From JAGXRK01 sp963714415 (GTDB lineage: Bacteria > Bacteroidota > Ignavibacteria > Ignavibacteriales > Ignavibacteriaceae), in NCBI GenBank assembly GCA_963714415.1, contig CAVQOL010000001.1:310001-374000 (forward strand): DNA of 64,000 bases, given 5' to 3'. The notes beneath the pieces were generated by a model that was not told the DNA's origin, searched no databases, and saw only the letters and a list, made by a program, of their open reading frames with translations. Positions 17,949 through 25,758 of the stretch are shown here, piece by piece. How positions within the stretch are numbered: the stretch's first letter is position 1; every line of letters starts with the position of its first letter. The position numbers and the translations under genes are program-made.

Positions 17949-20660
17949 CTACCTTAGATAAATCATCTTTTTTACTTGTGCGGAACTTCCAGTAATTAAT
18001 TTGTAAAAATAAACTCCGCTTGATAATTCACTTGCATTGAATTCAACGTCATAACTGCCGGCAGTTTTGTGTTCATCAACCAGTGTTGCAACTTCTCTTC
18101 CAAGCAAATCGTAAACTTTTAGAGAAACTAATCCGGCTTCCGGTATCTGGAATGTAATAATTGTGCTTGGGTTAAACGGGTTGGGATAATTCTGTTCAAG
18201 CTTAAAATCCGTGGGCAGCGATGAAAGTTCCTTATCATCAAGACTTGTTACTTCCTGAAATAGAGCGATCTTGAAAGCATCAGCTCTGATAACAGGCCCT
18301 AATGTGCTTTCACCGGAATCAATTACTTTAATTGTAATTTGTGTTTCCGCGGGCAAATAGTATCTGCCAATATTCTTCCAGCTTCCACTTCCTTCATTCT
18401 GATTTAGGTAAAGAGAATCTATAACAATACTTTCTTTGCTGATTTTGTAAAGCGCATTATTGGCACTATTTTCAGTTTTGGGTAAAATTTCATAAATATC
18501 ATAAATACCATTCTTAGATAAATTAACTGTAAATGACGCTGTTGGACCGTTTGGTGTGCTTTGTATTAGGGCATAACGGCTGGAGGGACCGTATGCTTGC
18601 GCAACACTTGTGCTCCAGCTTCCTGTTTCCTCATAACCGTCGGGATCATCATTGTCAACAATTGTAAAATAATTTAAAACATTTACAGTAAAAGGAATTT
18701 TCCAAAGCGGATTTATAGGGTCATCACTTTGAATTATAATTGTGTCTTCAATAAATCCTAACTGGTCAGGAATAAAAATAAGCGGCAAATCTATTTTACT
18801 CATTCCATTTATTTCAACAGGAAAAGTTGATTCAATTGCAATATTTCCGTCTTTGGAATAGACATTTGAAACAGATAGAGTATTTATTCCCGCATTACTT
18901 ATCTGAAAATCGAAAAATAAACTGTCCTCTATGCTTAGTTCACCGATATCGACAAAAAGTATTTCCGGAATCAATTGTTTGTCTCTTACAAACGCTGATG
19001 ATTTCAATACATCCGCAACAAAAACATTCGAAATTGAATTGTTATTCTTTGTGGACATTTCTATATAATTATTTTCTCCAAAATTAAGATTCAGTGTTTT
19101 TACATATAACCACTGATTATAATTCTGAGGATTTATGAATGAAAATTTTTCTGTTGATGTTCCGTTCTGAAAAATTTCAAATATCAGAGTATCCACCTGA
19201 TTACTAATTTCAGGAAATTGAATAAAGATGTTATACAATCCCGATTGTTCTGTTTCTAAATTCCAGCGTACTTTTGCAGAATCGTTCTGATTTAAAGTTG
19301 CATACCTTGAATCAAGATTCCATGCACTTGTTGTTGATGTATTAAACGTACCATAAATTTCCTGGTATTGTGGATCGTTGTTATCAATGAATTTATCATC
19401 CGGAAGATATTTTTTAAAAGATGTACTTAAATTTCCTACGGTATCAGTAACGGCAACACCAACTTTTCCAAGATCATTAAGTGAAAATGAACTGATTGTT
19501 CGCCAGGTATTCAGAGAAATAGTTTCACATTCCGCAACAAAATATCTTTCATATCTATCTTTAATCGCAATGAACGGCTGCTGCTGAAAAATAGGCTCAT
19601 CTGTAGTAATTACAAATTTTACATCTGCTCCGCTTACTTCTTCAGTTAACTGAACCTGCGGTTTTACATTATCATTACTTTCCAGCCAGAGTTGATAAGC
19701 TTCAATAGCAGTCAAATATTGAAATTTAACAGTCGGATAAGTCAACTCTGCCTGATGAGCAAGAATGTTGACTTGTTGAATTTCATCATTAAAGTTTGCC
19801 TCGGGTAAATGCGACCAAAAACATGCAAGCTGATCCGTGCCCTGGCTTGCTTTAAGAAAAATATCATTCATCATTTGCTGGGTAACCGAGCCCATATACT
19901 TAGATCGAACATTCCAGCTTTTACTATTTCCTTGCAGCTGATAGTTTTCGGGAGCTGGATTAAAAGGAACAAATTCCGGTGAAGACATGGACCAATCGAA
20001 TATATTATCAATAGGTTCTTCATCTATTGTGCGCTTAGCAGGATAATCATTGTGCAGGCTGTAAGGGAGAATTTCATTTAAATAATTCTGCCAGCCATTG
20101 TCCATAAAATGCCAACCGCTGCGAAAGGAAACGGGAAAAACATTCTCTTCCAGCAGATATTGTGCAAGGGTAAAATCAAAATCATCTTTTGACTCTAAAA
20201 AAGTTTTTGACTGATTCCACCAGTATTTTCCGTCACCATCATAATCAGACCAGAAAAAAGTGTGATAGTGTAAGGACAACTCATCGCCCCAGAATTCAAT
20301 ATTATCACCGAAATATTTCTTCATTAAATATAAAGTCATTGTGTTGCTGACCGGAACATTATTATTAGTCGCATAACGAAAAATATTTCCTGCCATCATC
20401 CACCACGTCATTTTTAATTTGTTACCATAGGAGTCCAGAATCTGATTGCGAAAAGTTTCACTCATTACTACTGTAGTATTGCTGCTCGGTGCAGTATACA
20501 AACTGAGATTATAATAACAGTGATACCGGGAGACATCCATTCCGCTCCAAATAGCGGTATCAGATCCAAGGACCAGATATACTTTGCCCTGAGATAAAAC
20601 CAATTCTGTAAAGAAAATGATTATTAAAAAAGTATGCTTAAATAACGATAATAATTTCAT
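17949..20660 (-). CDS. T9SS-sorted exoprotein with two golvesin/xanthan-lyase-like domains and an unassigned N-terminal domain
   Basis: 903 residues with a signal peptide (FLIIIFFTELVLSQG). The N-terminal 340 residues read like a sugar- or peptidoglycan-active fold (DSYGNKLKMTWWMMAGNIF, GDELSLHYHTFFWSDYDGDG, SFRSGWHFMDNGWQNYL), with His/Asp clusters reminiscent of polysaccharide deacetylases. I cannot assign a family with certainty. Two copies of a golvesin-like/carbohydrate-binding module follow (about 430-550 and 670-810: DNDDPDGYEETGSWSTS ... YGPSSRYA). The tail is a T9SS sorting domain. It is probably a secreted polysaccharide-acting or binding protein. Confidence 0.75.
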   Translation of the reverse strand: MKLLSLFKHTFLIIIFFTELVLSQGKVYLVLGSDTAIWSGMDVSRYHCYYNLSLYTAPSSNTTVVMSETFRNQILDSYGNKLKMTWWMMAGNIFRYATNNNVPVSNTMTLYLMKKYFGDNIEFWGDELSLHYHTFFWSDYDGDGKYWWNQSKTFLESKDDFDFTLAQYLLEENVFPVSFRSGWHFMDNGWQNYLNEILPYSLHNDYPAKRTIDEEPIDNIFDWSMSSPEFVPFNPAPENYQLQGNSKSWNVRSKYMGSVTQQMMNDIFLKASQGTDQLACFWSHLPEANFNDEIQQVNILAHQAELTYPTVKFQYLTAIEAYQLWLESNDNVKPQVQLTEEVSGADVKFVITTDEPIFQQQPFIAIKDRYERYFVAECETISLNTWRTISSFSLNDLGKVGVAVTDTVGNLSTSFKKYLPDDKFIDNNDPQYQEIYGTFNTSTTSAWNLDSRYATLNQNDSAKVRWNLETEQSGLYNIFIQFPEISNQVDTLIFEIFQNGTSTEKFSFINPQNYNQWLYVKTLNLNFGENNYIEMSTKNNNSISNVFVADVLKSSAFVRDKQLIPEILFVDIGELSIEDSLFFDFQISNAGINTLSVSNVYSKDGNIAIESTFPVEINGMSKIDLPLIFIPDQLGFIEDTIIIQSDDPINPLWKIPFTVNVLNYFTIVDNDDPDGYEETGSWSTSVAQAYGPSSRYALIQSTPNGPTASFTVNLSKNGIYDIYEILPKTENSANNALYKISKESIVIDSLYLNQNEGSGSWKNIGRYYLPAETQITIKVIDSGESTLGPVIRADAFKIALFQEVTSLDDKELSSLPTDFKLEQNYPNPFNPSTIITFQIPEAGLVSLKVYDLLGREVATLVDEHKTAGSYDVEFNASELSSGVYFYKLITGSSAQVKKMIYLR

Positions 20661-20890
20661 AATGGCACCAATAATTGAAAAACACTTTACTAATAAAACA
20701 AATACTTTAATAAGAATAAAGCATAGTAATGTTTTTATGTGAACAGCTGACTACTATTACTGTTTGTTATAGGTTAACTTTTACAAAACATTGCTCCTGA
20801 TCTTCTCAATAATTTGTTATTTGTATATTAACCATAATAAAGCGATAAATAATTTTATATGCGTACATGTTCCATTCACTGATATTTTAT
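20661..20890. other. Intergenic region between divergent genes
   Basis: This AT-rich spacer separates the divergent T9SS cargo gene and the ATP-cone/kinase gene and must hold both promoters. I see no ORF with a ribosome site, no clear terminator and no repeat beyond the tandem duplication that follows it. Confidence 0.5.
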
Positions 20891-20973
20891 AAATTTGATA
20901 AGATGATATTCATACTTCCCATTAAGGAGTTAAAATTTGATAAGATGATATTCATACTTCCCATAAGGAGTAA
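20891..20973 (+). repeat. 42-bp tandem duplication carrying a duplicated ribosome binding site
   Basis: The unit begins AAATTTGATAAGATGATATT and ends in CATACTTCCCAT(T)AAGGAG. It occurs at 20891-20932 and again at 20933-20973 with almost no differences (ATTAAGGAG versus ATAAGGAG). The second copy supplies the AAGGAG used by the kinase gene, whose ATG follows directly. The first copy leaves an unused AAGGAG about 55 nt upstream. The near identity suggests a recent event. Confidence 0.85.
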
Positions 20974-22320
20974 ATGCAAACTCATATAAAGCAGGTTATT
21001 AAGCGAACCGGCGCAATTGTTCCTTTTAACCAGGAACGTATAGCAAATGCAATATACCGTTCTGCAGTTGCTGTCGGTGGCAGGGATAAAGAAACTGCAA
21101 AGAAACTATCAGAACAAGTTGTAGAATTATTAAATCAAAAATTTCCTGAAGGAAGTGTGCCTCACATTGAAGACGTTCAGGATATAGTTGAACAAGTCTT
21201 AATTAAAAACGGGCACGCCAAAGTTGCGAAGGAGTATATCTTATATAGAGAAGAAGCAGCAAAAAGAAGAGAGGCTGAAGGTAGATATGCTTCAAAAATT
21301 AATGAAAATATCCCGTGGCAAAAAATCTGGCGAAATCTTGACTGGGCAGTTTCTCATAATCTTCACACAGTTAATCATCTTAATGAAAGAATTGCACATG
21401 GAGAGTTTGCACATATTGTTCACGAATCTGAATGTTTGTATGAAGACGACGTTGAAATTGCGGCAAATCTTATTATTGAGAGACTTGATTCTTTAAGAAT
21501 GGTTATGATAAGCGGGCCATCATCATCAGGCAAGACAACCACAACTCTAAAACTTGAACAAAAACTTGTTAAAAAAGGATTTAGGTTTAAAGCTCTTATT
21601 GTTGATCATTACTTTTTTGATCTCGAATTTCATCCTAAAGATGAGTTTGGCGATTATGATTTTGAAACTCCGCAAGCACTGGATTTAGAATTAATTAATG
21701 AACATCTTGTAAGATTAAGCAACGGTGAAGAGGTGCTAATTCCATTTTATGATTTCAAAACGGGAAAGCGAAAACTTAATGTAACTCCAATGAAACTTGA
21801 AAAAGATGAATTACTTTTAATTGATAGTCTACATGGTCTTTATCCTGCATTTAGCAAAGATATTTCCGTGGATGTTAAGTTTAAACTATATCTGGAACCG
21901 TTACTTCAGATGAAAGGAAATGATGGGAAATATATACGTTGGACCGATTTAAGACTAATCAGAAGAATGTTACGCGATTCAGTTTTCCGCGCTTATAATC
22001 CGCAGCAAACTTTGGAACACTGGCATTACGTGCGCGGCAGTGAATTAAGAAATATTATTCCCTTTTCCAACACAGCAGATTTTGTGATAAGCAGTGGAAT
22101 GCCATACGAAGTTCCGATCTATGCAAACAGAATGTTAAAACTCTTTGAGGGATGGAAAGAAAAATATAAGGGCGATCCGCTTAAAGCCGATGCACTTGAA
22201 AGATCAGAACGAGTGTACAATGTTTTAAAAACTGTTACTCCGGTTAGCGACGAATCAGCTGTCCCCGGTGATTCTGTTATAAGGGAATTTATTGGCGGAA
22301 GCATAATGGATTATCATTAA
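20974..22320 (+). CDS. ATP-cone domain fused to a uridine-kinase-like P-loop kinase
   Basis: 448 residues. Residues 1-90 form an ATP-cone (KRTGAIVPFNQERIANAIYR ... VQDIVEQVLI), the allosteric nucleotide-sensing domain of ribonucleotide reductases. After a linker, the P-loop GPSSSGKTTTT (181-191) opens a uridine kinase/phosphoribulokinase-like domain. It includes LIVDHYFFD, a Walker B-like ELLLIDSLHGLYP, and an arginine-rich lid (WTDLRLIRRMLRD). The kinase part resembles the uridine-kinase-like domain seen after TGS domains in thermophiles. By inference it phosphorylates a nucleoside and is gated by ATP/dATP level. AAGGAG is 5 nt ahead of the start. Confidence 0.8.
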   Translation: MQTHIKQVIKRTGAIVPFNQERIANAIYRSAVAVGGRDKETAKKLSEQVVELLNQKFPEGSVPHIEDVQDIVEQVLIKNGHAKVAKEYILYREEAAKRREAEGRYASKINENIPWQKIWRNLDWAVSHNLHTVNHLNERIAHGEFAHIVHESECLYEDDVEIAANLIIERLDSLRMVMISGPSSSGKTTTTLKLEQKLVKKGFRFKALIVDHYFFDLEFHPKDEFGDYDFETPQALDLELINEHLVRLSNGEEVLIPFYDFKTGKRKLNVTPMKLEKDELLLIDSLHGLYPAFSKDISVDVKFKLYLEPLLQMKGNDGKYIRWTDLRLIRRMLRDSVFRAYNPQQTLEHWHYVRGSELRNIIPFSNTADFVISSGMPYEVPIYANRMLKLFEGWKEKYKGDPLKADALERSERVYNVLKTVTPVSDESAVPGDSVIREFIGGSIMDYH

Positions 22321-22574
22321 AAAGTATTATAAGGAATGTCGTCCGTATTGTCGACCCAGACAGCAGATGGAGAGCCGGAATCAAATCAAGAGAATGGCGA
22401 ACTATTGAGACACTTATGTGTTTTTTAAAGTGATACAGACAAATCCCTCATAAATGATTGTTTTATTGAGTAATTTTATAAAGTAAAATAAACAGGCGCG
22501 ATCAAATTTGATTTGGTCGTTATTGTATTTTTATATAAAACTCGTCACCCTAATATCTAATAAGCAGGTTAATT

Positions 22575-24113
22575 ATGAAAAAAATTGATTTAAAAACTCT
22601 AGAGAAAAAAATAAAAATCAGACAATTAGAAGTAAGTGATTTTGATGCACTTATTGAATTACAAAAATTGTGTTTCCCCGGTATGCATACCTGGAAGAAA
22701 GAGCAGATTGAAAGTCAACTAAAAATTTTTCCCGAAGGTCAAATTTGCATTGTATTAAACAAGAAGTTAGTCGCGTCATCCAGCAGTTTAATTATGGATA
22801 TTGATTTGTATGATGAAGCCGATAATTGGAAAACACTGAGTGATTCTGGTTATATAACAAATCATGATCCCGATGCAGAAACACTATATGGAATTGAAAT
22901 AATGGTGCATCCTGATTTTCGCTCTATGAAACTTGCACGAAGACTCTATGAAGCAAGAAAAGAGATCGTAAAAAAATATAATTTAAAGAATATCGTTATT
23001 GGTGGTCGACTTCCAAATTATTTAAAATACCAGAAGAAAATGACGGCAAGAGAGTATGTTGAAAAAGTTATCAACAAAGAAATTGTTGATCCTGTACTTA
23101 CCGCTCAATTAGCAAATGGATTTGTATTAAAACGAATAATTCCCGCATATATGGCCGGTGATCAGGAGTCAGCTGGTTTTGCTACTTTGCTAGAATGGTC
23201 TAACATTGATTATGTACCCCCAATTGGGAAAAAAATTGTAGCCTCTAAAAAAGCTAGAATATGTGCAGTCCAGTATATGCTTCGCCCAATTAAAAGTTTC
23301 GATGATTATGCAACACAATGTGAATACTTTACAGATGTAGCCTCGGGATATAAAAGTGATTTTGTTGTTTTCCCTGAAATCTTCACACTTCAATTATTGT
23401 CATTTCTTCCAAATGAAAGACCCGGTGTTGCTGTAAGGCATCTTGCTGAATATACTCCGCAATACCTTGAGCTGTTTAATAAGTTATCCATCAAATACAA
23501 TATTAATATTATTGGTGGCTCTCACTTCACAAAAGAAGATGATGATTTATTCAATATCGCTTACTTATTTAGAAGAGACGGAACGATGGAAAAGCAGTAT
23601 AAAATTCATATTACTCCAAACGAAAGAAGATGGTGGGGAATAAAGCCGGGAAATAAAATAGAGGTTTTTGAAACAGACAGAGGAAAAATAAATATTCAAA
23701 TCTGTTATGATGTTGAATTTCCTGAGTTGAGCAGAATAGCCGTTTCAAAAGGTGCAGAAATTATTTTCGTCCCATTCTGTACTGACGAGCGTTATGGATA
23801 TTTAAGAGTAAGACAATGTTTACAGGCAAGATGTATAGAAAACGGAGTATATGGTGTTATGGCTGGAAATGTTGGCAATCTTCCGTTTGTTGAAAACATG
23901 GATATTCAATATGCTCAGTCAGGCATTTTTACTCCATCCGATTTTATGTTCTCTCGAGATGCAATAGCTGCTGAATGCACACCCAATGTAGAAACAGTTG
24001 TTATTCACGATATTGATTTGGAACTATTAAAAAGACATCGCTCTCAGGGCAGTACACTAAATTGGTTTGATAGAAGACAAGATCTGTATGAAGTTGTTCT
24101 TAAAAAACAATAA
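22575..24113 (+). CDS. Bifunctional GNAT acetyltransferase / carbon-nitrogen hydrolase (nitrilase) protein
   Basis: 512 residues. The N-terminal 210 form a GNAT fold (IKIRQLEVSDFDALIELQKL, GIEIMVHPDFRSMKLARRLY as the acetyl-CoA loop region). From about 225 a nitrilase-superfamily domain follows with its catalytic triad: E268 (VVFPEIFT), K343 (QYKIHITPNE), C377 (IQICYDVEFPE). The fusion is a known architecture. The amidase half probably hydrolyses a small omega-amide or similar, and the substrate is not known. It stands alone, 48 nt before the MscS gene on the same strand. Confidence 0.9.
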   Translation: MKKIDLKTLEKKIKIRQLEVSDFDALIELQKLCFPGMHTWKKEQIESQLKIFPEGQICIVLNKKLVASSSSLIMDIDLYDEADNWKTLSDSGYITNHDPDAETLYGIEIMVHPDFRSMKLARRLYEARKEIVKKYNLKNIVIGGRLPNYLKYQKKMTAREYVEKVINKEIVDPVLTAQLANGFVLKRIIPAYMAGDQESAGFATLLEWSNIDYVPPIGKKIVASKKARICAVQYMLRPIKSFDDYATQCEYFTDVASGYKSDFVVFPEIFTLQLLSFLPNERPGVAVRHLAEYTPQYLELFNKLSIKYNINIIGGSHFTKEDDDLFNIAYLFRRDGTMEKQYKIHITPNERRWWGIKPGNKIEVFETDRGKINIQICYDVEFPELSRIAVSKGAEIIFVPFCTDERYGYLRVRQCLQARCIENGVYGVMAGNVGNLPFVENMDIQYAQSGIFTPSDFMFSRDAIAAECTPNVETVVIHDIDLELLKRHRSQGSTLNWFDRRQDLYEVVLKKQ

Positions 24114-24161
24114 ATTATATCGTGTTAAATTTTAAAGTTATAATTAAACAATGATTCTCCT

Positions 24162-24992
24162 ATGCAAGAATTTCTAAAAAATTATTTAGGTCTTTCCCCG
24201 GATCTTCAATACAAGATTATAGTATCAGTCATCGTCATTATTGTAATTTTGATAATTCAGCGGCTTCTTAAAAAGTTATTTATTCATAGAATTGTAGATT
24301 TAAAAGTACGCTACCAATGGCAGAAGATATCATTATATCTGGCAGTTTTTCTGATAATCATCTTTTTGTTGAATGTTTGGTTAGAGCTTTTCGGTTCAAT
24401 CGGAACATTTTTAGGATTAGTTTCTGCAGGTATAGCCATCGCCTTGAAAGATCCTTTGGTGAATATGGTGGCCTGGTTTTTTATTCTGATCCGGCAGCCG
24501 TTTAAAGTTGGAGACAGAATTCAAATCGGTAATAATTCAGGAGATGTAATTGATATAAGACTTTTCCAGTTTTCAATAAACGAAATAGGTAACTGGGTTG
24601 ATGCTGATCAAAGTACAGGAAGGATAATTCACATTCCAAATGGAATAGTTTTTACTGAACCACAGGCAAATTACACTGCCGGTTTTCAATATATCTGGAA
24701 TGAAATAGCTGTGTTGGTTACATTTGAAAGTGATTGGAAGAAAGCAAAACAGATTTTAACTGATATTGTCAACCATCATGGTGTAATGCTGAGTAACGAA
24801 GCCGATAAACAAATAAAGGAAGCTGCCAAACGTTTCTTGATTTTCTATTCAAAATTAACTCCGATAGTTTACACTGCAGTAAAAGATAGCGGAGTAATGC
24901 TGACACTAAGATATATGTGTAATCCACGCGAAAGAAGATTAACCTCTGAGAAAATATGGGAAGATATTTTGGAAAGATTTGCAGCAATGTGA
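24162..24992 (+). CDS. MscS-type mechanosensitive ion channel
   Basis: 276 residues with transmembrane segments at about 18-35, 60-80 and 83-115. The third contains the Gly/Ala-rich pore helix GSIGTFLGLVSAGIAIALKD. The beta domain follows (IRQPFKVGDRIQIGNNSGDV, IHIPNGIVF), then a short cytoplasmic C-terminus. It opens under membrane tension to release solutes during hypo-osmotic shock. No clear ribosome site precedes the ATG. A second channel of a different subtype is encoded at 34584-35396. Confidence 0.9.
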   Translation: MQEFLKNYLGLSPDLQYKIIVSVIVIIVILIIQRLLKKLFIHRIVDLKVRYQWQKISLYLAVFLIIIFLLNVWLELFGSIGTFLGLVSAGIAIALKDPLVNMVAWFFILIRQPFKVGDRIQIGNNSGDVIDIRLFQFSINEIGNWVDADQSTGRIIHIPNGIVFTEPQANYTAGFQYIWNEIAVLVTFESDWKKAKQILTDIVNHHGVMLSNEADKQIKEAAKRFLIFYSKLTPIVYTAVKDSGVMLTLRYMCNPRERRLTSEKIWEDILERFAAM

Positions 24993-25165
24993 CGATATTG
25001 ATTTTGCTTATCCAACACAAAGATTTTATAATAATCTTACAGAGGGTAAGGCAAAATCATAATTATGAATTCTATTATTAAAGGAAACGAACAAAATTAA
25101 AGTAAGTGCATGATTTTCAGGTTTTAGAAAGGGTTGATTTTGAAAGTAGTCTTCTAAACTCCCGG

Positions 25166-25666
25166 TCAATCCTGTGTCGGCTTTCCATAACTTATCCACT
25201 CTTCTTTTGATGGACCATAAATTCCAGGAACTTTTAATCCAATCAATCTCATTACAACAGTAAGCTGCGCACGATGGTGAATTTGATGTGAGATAATTAT
25301 TGCAAGCGTCATTCCCCTTTTCCATTTTTCACCAAACATATCATCTTCCAGATTAAGAGTTTCATCATTCCACTTTGCCTTGATCTCCGTAATAATATTT
25401 TCAGACACTTCTTTGTAGGCACTAACAATTTCTTTTGCATGTGCAGGAACTGGAGAATTTTCTTCTACGGATTTAAATGTTAATCCAGTATGATGTCCCA
25501 TTTGTACCATTGAAGTTGTAATATGCCAGGCAAGTCTTCCAGCAGTTCTTACATTTTCATTAACTTTCTTAGTTAATGATTCATCCGTAAGGTTATTAAA
25601 AACTTTTATCGTGGATTCAGATTCTTGAGTCCAATCTTTAATAAAGTCTTCTAATTTGCGATACAT
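25166..25666 (-). CDS. DinB family protein
   Basis: A 166-residue four-helix protein with the DinB/YfiT metal-binding histidines: LAWHITTS, and IIISHQIHHRAQLTVVMRLI near the end. The final GIYGPSKEEW is typical of one DinB subgroup. These are mostly metal-dependent thiol-transferase-like enzymes (bacillithiol/mycothiol type) or of unknown function. An overlapping frame at 25026-25325 is its shadow. Confidence 0.85.
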   Translation of the reverse strand: MYRKLEDFIKDWTQESESTIKVFNNLTDESLTKKVNENVRTAGRLAWHITTSMVQMGHHTGLTFKSVEENSPVPAHAKEIVSAYKEVSENIITEIKAKWNDETLNLEDDMFGEKWKRGMTLAIIISHQIHHRAQLTVVMRLIGLKVPGIYGPSKEEWISYGKPTQD

Positions 25667-25686
25667 TTACATAACCTTTCTCTCGT

Positions 25687-25755
25687 TGTCACTCTGAACA
25701 AAGTGAAGAGTCTGGTTCCAAAATTTATAGATTCTTCGCTTCGCTCAGAATGACA
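25687..25755. repeat. Fold-back repeat, TGTCA/TGACA family (copy 3)
   Basis: The element starts TGTCACTCTGA and ends TCAGAATGACA. It has two internal hairpin-like parts (ACTCTGAAC...GTGAAGAGT and ATTCTTCGC...GCTCAGAAT). It has the same end structure as the copies at 251 and 5193 but a different body. It lies between DinB and valS. Confidence 0.7.
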
Positions 25756-25758
25756 TTT

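Noticed and set aside
22323..22430. Open stretch reading SIIRNVVRIVDPDSRW after the kinase gene
   Set aside because: It looks coding-like but has no start codon with a ribosome site and no family I can name; a second frame with an ATG has the wrong ribosome-site spacing.
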